Positions 7,422-14,878 of a stretch of 37,148 bases of DNA are shown piece after piece (the stretch's first letter is position 1; each line of letters starts with the position of its first letter). The DNA comes from a bacterium (GTDB taxonomy: Bacteria > Patescibacteriota > Minisyncoccia > Minisyncoccales > RBG-13-42-11). A program made the translations under genes and the position numbers. The stretch lies in NCBI GenBank assembly GCA_030646565.1, contig JAUSLA010000023.1:1-37148 (forward strand). Direction: 5' to 3'. Under the pieces are notes generated by a model, which was not told the DNA's origin, did not search any database, and saw only the letters and a list, made by a program, of their open reading frames with translations.

Positions 7422-8402
7422 ATGAAGTTCAATTATTCTCAAATTTGTTTCGAAATTCTAAAAGATCTTCCCAAGCGGCAAAAGGATGTATTACTGCGGC
7501 GTTTTGGTTTACGTTCAAAAGCCGGCAAAAGGGAAACTTTAGAATCAATCGGGAAAAGCATGAATGTTACCAGGGAAAGGGTGCGTCAGATTGAAAGAGA
7601 CGGATTTTTAGGGTTAAAATCGGAAGTCAAAAATTCTTCCGTTGTTTTCCAATTTTTGCAGGAATGTCTTAAGAAAAAAGGCGGTTTAAAAAGAGAAGAA
7701 GCTCTTTTGGAAGAATTGGGGGGACAGAAAGAAAAAAATCAGATTTATTTTTTATTGACTTTAAGCGAAAATTTTCAACGTTTCGCAGAGACGGAAGATT
7801 TCTATAGTTTATGGACCTTGGGCCAAAATTATCTTTTAAAGGCGGAAAAAGTTTTAACTTCAATTTATAGCAAGCTCAAAAAATTCGGCAAACCCGCCAC
7901 CTTCAATGGTTTAAAATCTTTCGGTCTCGTAAACCAAAATACTCTTGCTTCTTGTTTGGAGGTTTCCAGAAAAATTCAGCGAAATTCGGAAGGGTTTTAT
8001 GGTTTGAAAGAGTGGCCGGAAATTAATCCGAGAGGAGTAAAAGATAAGGCCTACATAGTGTTTAAGAAGGAAAAAAGGCCCCTCCACTTTAATGAGGTTG
8101 CTTCTCTTTTGGAAAAGGCCTTGCCCCAAACCGTCCATAACGAATTGATAAAGGACCCAAGGTTTGTTTTGGTCGGCAGGGGATTGTACGCTTTGCAAGA
8201 ATGGGGATACGAGCAGGGTTATGTCAAAGACGTTATTTACAAGATTTTAAAAGAGGCAAAAGGGCCATTAAGCAAAGAAGATGTGTTGGCTAAAGTTTTA
8301 AAGCAGAGAATGGTCAAAGAAAATACTATTTTGCTCAATCTGAACAACAACCAATATTTCTCAAAAACGCCAGAGGGCGGCTATACGATCAAAGAAGCGT
8401 AA
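7422..8402 (+). CDS. Sigma-70 region 4 protein with HARE-like C-terminal wing helix
   Basis: 326 aa. The N terminus is a sigma region 4 domain: LPKRQKDVLLRRFGL (about 16-30) and the -35-binding helix-turn-helix ESIGKSMNVTRERVRQIERD (about 41-60). Sigma region 2, needed for -10 melting, is absent. The C-terminal half (about 212-326) contains winged-helix-type segments such as RPLHFNEVASLLEKALP and KGPLSKEDVLAKVLKQ, resembling HARE-HTH / RNA polymerase delta domains. It is probably a transcription regulator that binds RNA polymerase or promoter -35 elements, not a complete sigma factor. ATG 7422 follows a repeat element with no Shine-Dalgarno sequence. Confidence 0.75.
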   Translation: MKFNYSQICFEILKDLPKRQKDVLLRRFGLRSKAGKRETLESIGKSMNVTRERVRQIERDGFLGLKSEVKNSSVVFQFLQECLKKKGGLKREEALLEELGGQKEKNQIYFLLTLSENFQRFAETEDFYSLWTLGQNYLLKAEKVLTSIYSKLKKFGKPATFNGLKSFGLVNQNTLASCLEVSRKIQRNSEGFYGLKEWPEINPRGVKDKAYIVFKKEKRPLHFNEVASLLEKALPQTVHNELIKDPRFVLVGRGLYALQEWGYEQGYVKDVIYKILKEAKGPLSKEDVLAKVLKQRMVKENTILLNLNNNQYFSKTPEGGYTIKEA

Positions 8403-8410
8403 AGATATTT

Positions 8411-8479
8411 GCCCCGTAGTGAATTTCGACTGCTGCGGGGCAGCAAAATAATGTAATTAGTCGAAATTCTACTACGGGG
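8411..8479. repeat. 69-bp cruciform inverted repeat
   Basis: Arms 8412-8431 (CCCCGTAGTGAATTTCGACT) and 8459-8479 are complementary except for one bulged base. An inner hairpin GCTGC-GGG-GCAGC sits in the loop. It fills the gap between two genes and ends one base before the next ATG. There is no T tract, so it is not a standard terminator, and it shares no linker with the main palindromic family. Confidence 0.8.
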
Positions 8480-8480
8480 T

Positions 8481-9773
8481 ATGTTGGTCGAATTTTCTTC
8501 TCAAGCATTTGACATCATCTGGCAAATTTTCAAAGCTTGGTGGTGGCTTCCAACTCCTTTTATTTTGCAAAAGCCCTTTTTATTTCTCTATAAATGGTGG
8601 CGAATTGACGGCTGGATAAGCAAGCGCAAAATGGTTTTGCTGGAAATAAAAACGCCGAGAGAATTTTTAAAGCCCATCAAAGCAATGGAAACCGTATTGG
8701 CAGGCATCCACGGCGCTGCTTACCAGCCCCCCGATTGGTGGGAAAGATGGATTGAAGGCCAAATTCAGCTTTCCGTCCATTTTGAGATTGCTTCAATTGG
8801 AGGAGAAACCCATTTTTATATCAGGTTTGACTCACCTTATCGCGACTCAATTGAGGCAAGCATTTATTCTCAATATCCTCAAGCTGAAATTAGAGAAGTG
8901 CCGGAATACGCAAAACAAGTGCCCCAAAATATTCCCAACGCTGAAATAGATATGTGGGGTTCTGATTACAAGCTGCTGAAAGACGACCATTATCCCATTA
9001 AGACCCATCAGGAATTTGAAACAGGCCGTGAGGCGGAAAAAGAAGAAGTGGTTGACCCGGTAGCCACGCTTTTGGAGGCAATGGGCAAAGTAAAGCCCGG
9101 GGAACAGTTTTGGATTCAAATTTCAGCAGAGCCGTTTTCAGAAGGGCCCTTAATGGCTTGGCTTGAGAAAGGAGCAGAAATCAGGGATAAGTTAGCCAGA
9201 AGGGAGGATAAACCAAAAGACCAGTCAATTATTCAGGAGGCGGCCAAAATTTTAATAACCGGAGAGCCAACAGTAGCCAAAGAAGAAAAAAAAGAGGTTT
9301 TGCCGCCGGAAATGAAGCTTACTCCCGGTGAAAAAGTAATCATCACCGCTTTAGAGGAAAAGATGTCAAAACCAATTTTCAATACAAACATTAGGTTTGT
9401 TTATTTTGGCCAAAAAGATATTTTTTTCAGGGCGAATTTCAGATTAGCTTTCGCCTATTTTAACGCCTACACGACTCTCAACTGCAACAGCCTTGTTCCT
9501 CTGGGAAGCACTTTCCCCAAAGTTCATAAATCCTGGTTTTTGCCTAAGAATCGGCTGGTTCCCCAGAGGCGTTATTTAAGATTAAGAAAATTGTTCAGAA
9601 ATTACGTTAACAGGTTCTCTCCTTTTTTCCCAAGAAGCGGCGGAAAATTTATGCTAAATACCGAGGAGTTAGCTTCTCTTTATCACTTCCCGAGCGAAGC
9701 GACAGCTCCTGCTCCAGGCGCTCCGAGGATAGAAGCGAAAAAAGGAGAAGGGCCTTTAACACTGCCTATTTAA
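8481..9773 (+). CDS. Membrane-anchored partner of the VirD4-like ATPase
   Basis: 430 aa. The N-terminal 40 residues are hydrophobic and aromatic (AWWWLPTPFILQKPFLFLYK), a likely membrane anchor, followed by RMVLLEI-type beta segments and long alpha/beta stretches (EASIYSQYPQAEIREVPEY). The middle is charged, with a probable linker around 245-270. The C-terminal half (RFVYFGQ...FRLAFAYFNAYTTLNCNSL) repeats the style of the first domain. The arrangement, one gene before a VirD4/TraG-like ATPase, is common in CPR genomes; the N-terminal domain resembles families annotated there as DUF8128 (from memory). Probably a membrane platform for the ATPase; function not established. Confidence 0.65.
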   Translation: MLVEFSSQAFDIIWQIFKAWWWLPTPFILQKPFLFLYKWWRIDGWISKRKMVLLEIKTPREFLKPIKAMETVLAGIHGAAYQPPDWWERWIEGQIQLSVHFEIASIGGETHFYIRFDSPYRDSIEASIYSQYPQAEIREVPEYAKQVPQNIPNAEIDMWGSDYKLLKDDHYPIKTHQEFETGREAEKEEVVDPVATLLEAMGKVKPGEQFWIQISAEPFSEGPLMAWLEKGAEIRDKLARREDKPKDQSIIQEAAKILITGEPTVAKEEKKEVLPPEMKLTPGEKVIITALEEKMSKPIFNTNIRFVYFGQKDIFFRANFRLAFAYFNAYTTLNCNSLVPLGSTFPKVHKSWFLPKNRLVPQRRYLRLRKLFRNYVNRFSPFFPRSGGKFMLNTEELASLYHFPSEATAPAPGAPRIEAKKGEGPLTLPI

Positions 9774-9776
9774 CAA

Positions 9777-9836
9777 GGTGGACGAAGAGAGCCTTGCTCT
9801 CTTCTTTATTATTCACCCCGCTTCGCGGGATTCATA
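9777..9836 (+). repeat. Palindromic element, short form
   Basis: GGACGA, hairpin 1 GAGAGCCTTGCTCTC, a changed linker, and hairpin 2 CCCGCTTCGCGGG. It fills the whole gap and ends next to the ATG of the ATPase gene. Confidence 0.8.
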
Positions 9837-11630
9837 ATGGCTGATGAAATAATTTTTTTTGGAGAGACCACCTTCCGGGACAAGAGAAGGAGATTTGGCA
9901 TTAAGACCGATGATAGGCGAAGGCACACGTATCTCATTGGAAAAACCGGCATGGGAAAATCAGCGATGCTGGAAAATATGGCGATTCAGGACATTCAGTT
10001 GGGCCACGGCATTGGCTTTGTTGACCCTCACGGAGAAGCGGCCGAGGGCTTGCTGGATTTTATCCCCAGCAACAGAATCAACGATGTCGTATATTTTAAT
10101 CCGGCCGACATTGACTATCCGGTTGCTTTTAATATTATGGAAAAAGTTGATTTTGGGCATCGACATCTTGTTGCTTCGGGTTTAATGGGCGTTTTCAAGA
10201 AGATTTGGCCAGACGTTTGGTCAGCCAGGATGGAGTATATTTTAAATAACTGTATTTTAGCCCTTTTGGAATATCCGGGCTCCACTCTTTTGGGGGTGAA
10301 CCGAATGTTAGCCGACATAGATTACAGAAAAAAAGTGGTGGATATGGTTACAGATCCAATGGTAAAATCGTTTTGGGTTAAGGAGTTTGCCAGATACACC
10401 CAGAGATACGAGGTTGAGGCAACCGCCGCAATTCAGAACAAAGTCGGCCAGTTCATATCCGCTCCCTTGATTAGAAATATTATCGGGCAAGTTCAGTCAA
10501 AGCTTGATATGCGAGAAATTATGGATGAAAATAAAATTCTAATCCTCAACCTGTCAAAGGGAAGAATCGGCGAAGATAATTCAATGCTTTTGGGAGCGCT
10601 TCTAATCACAAAATTGCAGTTGGCCGCAATGTCCAGAGTGGATATTCCGGAGGAAAAAAGAAAAGATTTTTTCCTTTATGTTGACGAGTTCCAGAATTTT
10701 GCCACGATTTCCTTTGTCAATGTGTTGTCTGAAGCAAGAAAGTATCGACTGTCCCTAATTTTAGGCCACCAATATATTACTCAAATGGAAGAAGAAGTAA
10801 GAGACGCTGTTTTCGGGAACGTGGGAACTCTGGTTTCTTTTCGGATTGGAGCCGACGACGCAGAGTTTTTAGAAAGAGAATATAGCCCGGATTTTATTGC
10901 CGCTGATTTCGTCAATTTAAAAAAGTACAATATTTATGTTAAATTAATGATAGACGGCTTAGCCAGCAGGCCTTTTTCCGCTGAGACCCTTTCGCCTTTC
11001 CCGACTTTAGAAAAATCGAATCGGGAAAAAATCATTCAGGTTTCCAGAGAAAGATACAGCTCTTCAAGGCAAAGCGTTGAGGAAAAAATTTCTAAATGGT
11101 CAGGGGTTATGGACGAGCCGCAAACTTCTTCGCAGACTCAATCCCAATTCCAATCTCAATCTCAATCTCAATATCAACCACAATCTCAAGTAGTTTTATA
11201 TGATGCAAAATGCGCCAGTTGTGAAAAATGGACAAAAGTAACATTTTTACCAGATCCTTTAAGGCCTGTTTATTGCAAGTCTTGTTTGAAAAAGATTAAA
11301 AATCCTCCTGCCAAGCCAGAGGAAAAACTTTCATCCGTCGAGGCTTCCGTCCCGCCCGCAAGCGAGACTTTTACGGATAAGTCGGCGGAGAAACTAGAGG
11401 GCGAACCCGCCTTCGCCGAGGCTTCGGCGGGCAAGGAAAAACCTGAAACCAAAACCATTTCTCTCACAGAGGCAACTAAAAGAGAGCCCTTCACCTTCTC
11501 AAAAAAGAGGTCGGAAGAAAAGCAAGCCCAAAGAAAAGAAGTCAACTTAGAAGAACTAAAAAGCGTTTTAGAGGAGTCATTAAAAAAGATAGAAACCGAG
11601 AAAAAAGATGCTGACTCTAAAGGAACTTAA
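9837..11630 (+). CDS. VirD4/TraG-HerA-like DNA-translocase ATPase with C-terminal zinc ribbon
   Basis: 597 aa. Walker A GKTGMGKS at 35-42, the VDPHGE motif after it, and Walker B FFLYVDEFQNFA with D283-E284 place it with type IV secretion coupling proteins and HerA-like pumps. There is no N-terminal membrane helix, which the gene before it could supply. A Q/S-rich low-complexity linker (about 432-452, from a CAATCT-type DNA repeat) leads to a zinc ribbon, CASC...CKSC (C459, C462, C480, C483). The tail holds the palindrome-encoded peptide PAFAEASAGK. Probable role: moving DNA or protein across the envelope, for instance in DNA uptake; unproven. It overlaps pgk by 23 nt. Confidence 0.85.
   Translation: MADEIIFFGETTFRDKRRRFGIKTDDRRRHTYLIGKTGMGKSAMLENMAIQDIQLGHGIGFVDPHGEAAEGLLDFIPSNRINDVVYFNPADIDYPVAFNIMEKVDFGHRHLVASGLMGVFKKIWPDVWSARMEYILNNCILALLEYPGSTLLGVNRMLADIDYRKKVVDMVTDPMVKSFWVKEFARYTQRYEVEATAAIQNKVGQFISAPLIRNIIGQVQSKLDMREIMDENKILILNLSKGRIGEDNSMLLGALLITKLQLAAMSRVDIPEEKRKDFFLYVDEFQNFATISFVNVLSEARKYRLSLILGHQYITQMEEEVRDAVFGNVGTLVSFRIGADDAEFLEREYSPDFIAADFVNLKKYNIYVKLMIDGLASRPFSAETLSPFPTLEKSNREKIIQVSRERYSSSRQSVEEKISKWSGVMDEPQTSSQTQSQFQSQSQSQYQPQSQVVLYDAKCASCEKWTKVTFLPDPLRPVYCKSCLKKIKNPPAKPEEKLSSVEASVPPASETFTDKSAEKLEGEPAFAEASAGKEKPETKTISLTEATKREPFTFSKKRSEEKQAQRKEVNLEELKSVLEESLKKIETEKKDADSKGT
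11131..11190 (+). repeat. CAATCT hexamer microsatellite in the ATPase gene
   Basis: Imperfect tandem CAATCT units encode the run QSQFQSQSQSQYQPQSQ. Unit length is a multiple of three, so copy-number change would not break the frame. It separates the ATPase core from the zinc ribbon. Confidence 0.75.
11405..11435. repeat. GC-rich palindrome encoding PAFAEASAGK
   Basis: CCCGCC ... GGCGGG arms (11406-11411 / 11426-11431) with an inner GCCGAGGC. It lies in the disordered tail of the ATPase. From memory, the same decapeptide recurs in unrelated CPR proteins, as expected of a mobile palindrome translated in one frame. Confidence 0.65.
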
Positions 11631-12654
11631 CGTCCAAAATAAAAGAGTTTTATTAAGGTGTGATTTTAATGTTCCCCTTTCCAACGAAGGGGTTATTTTA
11701 GATGATTTTCGGATTAAAGAAACTGTTCCAACCATTGAACACTTGATTAAAAACGGGGCAAAAGTTGTTTTAATGAGCCACTTGGGCAGGCCAAAAGGAA
11801 AAGTTGTTGAATCGTTAAAACTGGCTCCAATTCAAGAAAAACTATCGGAATATCTTAATAGAAAAATAGCAAAAGCTTCAGATTGTATTGGCATAGAAAT
11901 TGAGAAAAAAACAAATGAAATGAAGCCGGGAGAAGTTTTACTTTTGGAGAATTTAAGGTTTCACAAAGAAGAAGAGGAAAACGACGCTCAATTCGCCTTA
12001 GAATTGGCAAAGCTGGGCGATATATACATAAATGACGCGTTTGGCGCTTCTCATAGGGCTCACGCTTCAATTGTCGGGGTGCCCAAATATCTGCCTTCTG
12101 CAGCCGGGTTGTTGTTGGAAAAAGAAATAAAGATTTTAACCAAATTAATGGAAAATCCGGTAAAACCGCTTGTTGTAATAATCGGAGGAGCTAAAGCTGA
12201 AACAAAGACAAAATTAATTGACAGGATTTCAGAAATTTCCGATTTCACGCTCATTAACGGTTTGATTCAAAGAGAAATAAAAGAGAAAAATATAAAATTA
12301 AAATATCCTCAAAAAATTATCGGGCCGCTTGACGAAGTTGAGGGAAAAGATATCGGGCAAAAAACAATAAAACTTTTCAAGGAAAAAATATTTTCCGCCA
12401 AAACTGTTTTTTGGAACGGCCCCTTGGGAATGTTTGAGAAAAAAGAGTTTGCCAAGGGAACTGAAGAAATTGCAAGAGCCATTGTTCGAAGTGGCGTTTT
12501 TTCGGTGGTCGGAGGAGGAGAGACGGTAGATTTTATTAACAGTTTAGGCTTACTGTCTAAATTTAACCATGTTTCAACCGGCGGAGGGGCTATGATAGAG
12601 TTTTTATCTGGAGAAAAACTGCCGGGCATTGAAGTATTGCGCTCGGCAAGCTAA
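11608..12654 (+). CDS. pgk: Phosphoglycerate kinase, shortened
   Basis: Catalyses 1,3-bisphosphoglycerate + ADP to 3-phosphoglycerate + ATP in glycolysis. The N-terminal substrate half is intact: RCDFNVPL, SHLGRP, LLLENLRFH, NDAFGASHRAHAS. The C-terminal half keeps GGAKAETK (nucleotide lysines), VFWNGPLGMFE, VGGGETV and STGGGAMIEFL. At 348 aa it is about 45 residues shorter than the usual 390-400: the block around the GGGMAYTFLKA motif is replaced by the short TLINGLIQREIKEKN. Start ATG 11608 lies inside the ATPase gene (23-nt overlap), suggesting coupling. Confidence 0.93.
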   Translation: MLTLKELNVQNKRVLLRCDFNVPLSNEGVILDDFRIKETVPTIEHLIKNGAKVVLMSHLGRPKGKVVESLKLAPIQEKLSEYLNRKIAKASDCIGIEIEKKTNEMKPGEVLLLENLRFHKEEEENDAQFALELAKLGDIYINDAFGASHRAHASIVGVPKYLPSAAGLLLEKEIKILTKLMENPVKPLVVIIGGAKAETKTKLIDRISEISDFTLINGLIQREIKEKNIKLKYPQKIIGPLDEVEGKDIGQKTIKLFKEKIFSAKTVFWNGPLGMFEKKEFAKGTEEIARAIVRSGVFSVVGGGETVDFINSLGLLSKFNHVSTGGGAMIEFLSGEKLPGIEVLRSAS

Positions 12655-12668
12655 TTTTAGGAGATAGT

Positions 12669-12692
12669 CTTCGGGCAGAATTGCCTCGGGTG
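12669..12692. repeat. Small CTTCGGGCA...CGGGTGA repeat
   Basis: Shares CTTCGGGCA and CGGGTGA with 6911-6934 around a variable centre that can form a short stem. A minor repeat family distinct from the main palindromic element. Confidence 0.4.
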
Positions 12693-12699
12693 AATTAAG

Positions 12700-12749
12700 T
12701 TCTCTTCGCCTACCGAAGGTGAAGATAAAAACGCAGTTTTCATCGCCTT
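12700..12749 (-). repeat. Palindromic element, truncated copies
   Basis: Minus strand: GGCGA, hairpin 1 GAAAACTGCGTTTTT, ATCTTCACCTTCGGTA with hairpin 2 missing, then GGCGAAGAGAACTT, the first arm of a second copy. The hairpin-2 module was lost precisely (CTTCG joined to GGTA). Confidence 0.75.
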
Positions 12750-12766
12750 AATTCGTAATTCGTAGG
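12743..12766 (+). repeat. 24-bp direct repeat, copy 2
   Basis: Identical to 7238-7261, including the tandem ATTCGTA. It ends 3 nt before the start codon of the RecJ-like gene. Confidence 0.75.
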
Positions 12767-12769
12767 ATT

Positions 12770-14011
12770 ATGGAGATTAAAAATCTAAAAAAGGCGGCAA
12801 AAAGAATCCTGAAAGCGATAGAAAAAAAGGAAAAAATCATTCTCTACGGAGACGCGGATTTAGACGGCGCGGCTTCGGTAATTATTTTGAAAGAAAGCGT
12901 TAAAAGCTTGGGCGGAAATATTTGCGCGATTTATTTTCCGGATAGGGAAATTGAAGGACATGGCATTACAAAAATGGGTTTGGAATTTCTAAAAAAAGAA
13001 GCTCCGGCTCTTTTAATCGCCGTGGACTGCGGCATTGGAAACTTAAAAGAAACGGCAATGGCAAAGAAAATGGGTTTTTCGGTTTTGATTGTTGACCATC
13101 ACGAGGTTTTGGATAAAATGCCAAAAGCCGATATTATTGTCGACCCTAAACAAAAAGGGGATAAATACTATTTTAAGGGATTGGCCGCAGCCGGAGTTGT
13201 TTTCAAACTCGCAGAGGCCCTTTTTGAGGAGAAAATGGCGAAGAGGACTGCGTCCTCGTCTTCAACTACCCGAGCGAAAACGAAGGGTGGAGAAGAACGA
13301 AAATTCTTCGATTCGTCCTGCAAGCAAGACTCAATGACGGAGAATCTAAGAAAGAATTTTTTGGAATTGGTGGCTTTGGCCACTTTAGCGGATATGATGC
13401 CTCAAGAAGCAGATAATAAGGTTTTTATTTCAGAAGGGCTTCAATCTTTGGAAAATTCCTGGCGGCCCGGAATAAAGGCGTTTTTTGAAACAGAATTTTT
13501 GGAGGAATTTTCCGGAATAAGTCAGAAGGTCGCCAAAATTATTTCTGTTTTAAACGTCAGAGACGTTGAGAGTCGGTTTCCGGCAAGTTTCAGATTGTTG
13601 ACCGTCGTTTCTCTTTCGGAGGCCGGAAGAATCATTGAAGAACTTTTTGAAAGGAGTAAAATTAGAAAGGAAGTAATAAATGGCACCGTAGATGAAATTG
13701 AAAAAATTATAGCTGAAAAAGACGAATCTATTGTTTTTGAAGGAGATTCCTCTTTTGACCTTGCCTTGTTGAGTGCGGCTGCATCAATAATTTGTCAAAA
13801 ATTCCAAAAGCCCGTTTTTCTTTATAAAAAAATGGCAAAAGAGTCCCAGGGTACGGTGCGTGTGCCCTCTGGCGTAGACAGTATTGCCTTAATGAAAAAA
13901 TGCTCAAAATATCCCTTGGCTTTTGGCGGCCATCCGAAAGCGTCGGGTTTCAGGATAAAAAACGATAATTTAGAAAAATTTAAAACTTGTTTAATAGAAA
14001 ATTATCGGTAG
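12770..14011 (+). CDS. RecJ-like DHH-family single-strand exonuclease with element insertion
   Basis: 413 aa, shorter than classical RecJ (about 550+). DHH-domain metal motifs are present: GDADLDGAAS (27-36), AVDCGIG (about 84-90), VDHHE (D109-H110-H111) and TLADMMP. The C-terminal DHHA1 domain ends with AFGGHPKASGF, the GGH substrate motif. Such proteins degrade single-stranded DNA 5'-3' or small oligonucleotides; the short form could be either. Residues about 156-188 (TASSSSTTRAKTK through CKQDS) come from a long palindromic element (13237-13335) inserted in frame between two DHH motifs. Start ATG 12770. Confidence 0.87.
   Translation: MEIKNLKKAAKRILKAIEKKEKIILYGDADLDGAASVIILKESVKSLGGNICAIYFPDREIEGHGITKMGLEFLKKEAPALLIAVDCGIGNLKETAMAKKMGFSVLIVDHHEVLDKMPKADIIVDPKQKGDKYYFKGLAAAGVVFKLAEALFEEKMAKRTASSSSTTRAKTKGGEERKFFDSSCKQDSMTENLRKNFLELVALATLADMMPQEADNKVFISEGLQSLENSWRPGIKAFFETEFLEEFSGISQKVAKIISVLNVRDVESRFPASFRLLTVVSLSEAGRIIEELFERSKIRKEVINGTVDEIEKIIAEKDESIVFEGDSSFDLALLSAAASIICQKFQKPVFLYKKMAKESQGTVRVPSGVDSIALMKKCSKYPLAFGGHPKASGFRIKNDNLEKFKTCLIENYR
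13237..13335 (+). repeat. Long palindromic element inside the recJ-like gene
   Basis: GGCGA, hairpin 1 GAGGACTGCGTCCTC, TTCAACTACCCGAG...CGAAGGGTGGA, GAAGAACGAAAATTCTTC, then a decayed hairpin 2 (GTCCTGCAAGCAAGAC) and TCAATG. About 99 bp, a length compatible with a frame-neutral insertion. Confidence 0.9.
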
Positions 14012-14068
14012 TCAAAGAGAACTTTGTTTTCTTTTCCACCTGCGTCCCGCTTACAGCGGGACTTGGTA
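14011..14068 (+). repeat. Palindromic element, short form (GTCAAAGA subtype)
   Basis: GTCAAAGA, hairpin 1 AGAGAACTTTGTTTTCTTT, TTCCACCTGCG, hairpin 2 TCCCGCTTACAGCGGGA, CTTGGTA. Tandem with the next copy. Confidence 0.85.
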
Positions 14069-14127
14069 GGCGACGAGGCCTTCGGCCTCGTCTTAATCTT
14101 CGCTTTCGCTACGCGAAAGCTTGATGA
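14069..14127 (+). repeat. Palindromic element, short form
   Basis: GGCGA, hairpin 1 GAGGCCTTCGGCCTC, GTCTTAATCTTCG, hairpin 2 CTTTCGCTACGCGAAAG, CTTGATGA. It abuts the ATG of the RNase HI gene. Confidence 0.88.
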
Positions 14128-14571
14128 ATGAAGAAAATTATTATTTATACGGACGGCGGTTCGAGAGGGAACCCGGGGCAGGCGGCAATTGGAGTTGTTT
14201 TTTGCAACGAGAAGGTCCAATGCTTTAAAAATTACACAGAATACCTGGGAGATAATTTCACCAACAACGAAGCTGAATACATGGCGGTGATTTTTGGCTT
14301 GAAAAAATTTAAAGCCCTTTTCGGGAAGAAAATCGCCAAGACCTCGGATATTGAAATAAGGACGGATTCAGAGCTTTTAGTCAAACAACTTAAAGGTGAG
14401 TATAAAATTTTAGAACCAAAAATCCAACTTTTGTTTATTGAAATTTGGAATATTAAAATTGATTTTCAGAAAATAAAATTTACACATATTCCCCGTGAAA
14501 AGAATAAAGAGGCAGATGCATTGGTTAATGAGGCCTTAGACATTCAAGGGAGACAAGCAACGATAATATAA
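14128..14571 (+). CDS. Ribonuclease HI family protein
   Basis: 147 aa. Cuts the RNA strand of RNA-DNA hybrids, as in primer and R-loop removal. The four catalytic carboxylates are visible: D in YTDGGSRGNPG (residue 8), E in TNNEAEYMA, D in RTDSELLVKQL, and the final D in NKEADALVNEAL. The basic handle of E. coli RNase HI is absent, as in many short bacterial and archaeal forms. Start ATG 14128 sits directly behind a repeat element with no Shine-Dalgarno sequence. Confidence 0.9.
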   Translation: MKKIIIYTDGGSRGNPGQAAIGVVFCNEKVQCFKNYTEYLGDNFTNNEAEYMAVIFGLKKFKALFGKKIAKTSDIEIRTDSELLVKQLKGEYKILEPKIQLLFIEIWNIKIDFQKIKFTHIPREKNKEADALVNEALDIQGRQATII

Positions 14572-14581
14572 AGATATTACA

Positions 14582-14637
14582 GTCGACGAGAACTGCGTCC
14601 TCGTCTTGACCTGGGTCCTGCTTCGCAGGGCTTGTGT
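14582..14637 (+). repeat. Palindromic element, decaying copy
   Basis: GTCGAC, hairpin 1 GAGAACTGCGTCCTC with one mismatch, TCTTGACCTGG, hairpin 2 TCCTGCTTCGCAGGG, CTTGTG. The mismatch suggests an old copy no longer under exchange. Confidence 0.75.
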
Positions 14638-14649
14638 TTTAACGGGGGC

Positions 14650-14677
14650 TTGACAAGATTTGTGGGTATGCTATAAT
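14650..14677 (+). promoter_or_regulatory. Consensus promoter of the unidentified ncRNA
   Basis: TTGACA (14650-14655), a 16-nt spacer and TATAAT (14672-14677). Both hexamers are perfect, which in this window is seen only here and at hicB and the coiled-coil gene. Transcription should begin near 14684. Confidence 0.85.
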
Positions 14678-14710
14678 GGCTTTATTAGGTAAAGGAAGGA
14701 GGTGGTTTAC

Positions 14711-14755
14711 TTGATTGTGATCAGTCGCGGCCCTTGCATTTTTGAAATGCCGTGA
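14711..14755 (+). CDS. Possible 14-aa peptide inside the ncRNA
   Basis: TTG start 6 nt after AAGGAGGTG; the peptide would be MIVISRGPCIFEMP. The Shine-Dalgarno is stronger than that of almost any real gene here. A similar GGAGGTGG plus TTG short frame occurs at 32475. It could be a leader peptide, or the Shine-Dalgarno may act only as RNA structure. Confidence 0.3.
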   Translation: MIVISRGPCIFEMP

Positions 14756-14878
14756 TCTCGATCATCGCCGGCATCCCCATTCCCTCCCGAGGGAAGAGCG
14801 AGTAAGAATCCGAGGGGGCGCGAGTAGCGCCTCCTCCCAAGAGAAAAAGCGAGCTTCTGCTCGCTAAGATATATAGGG

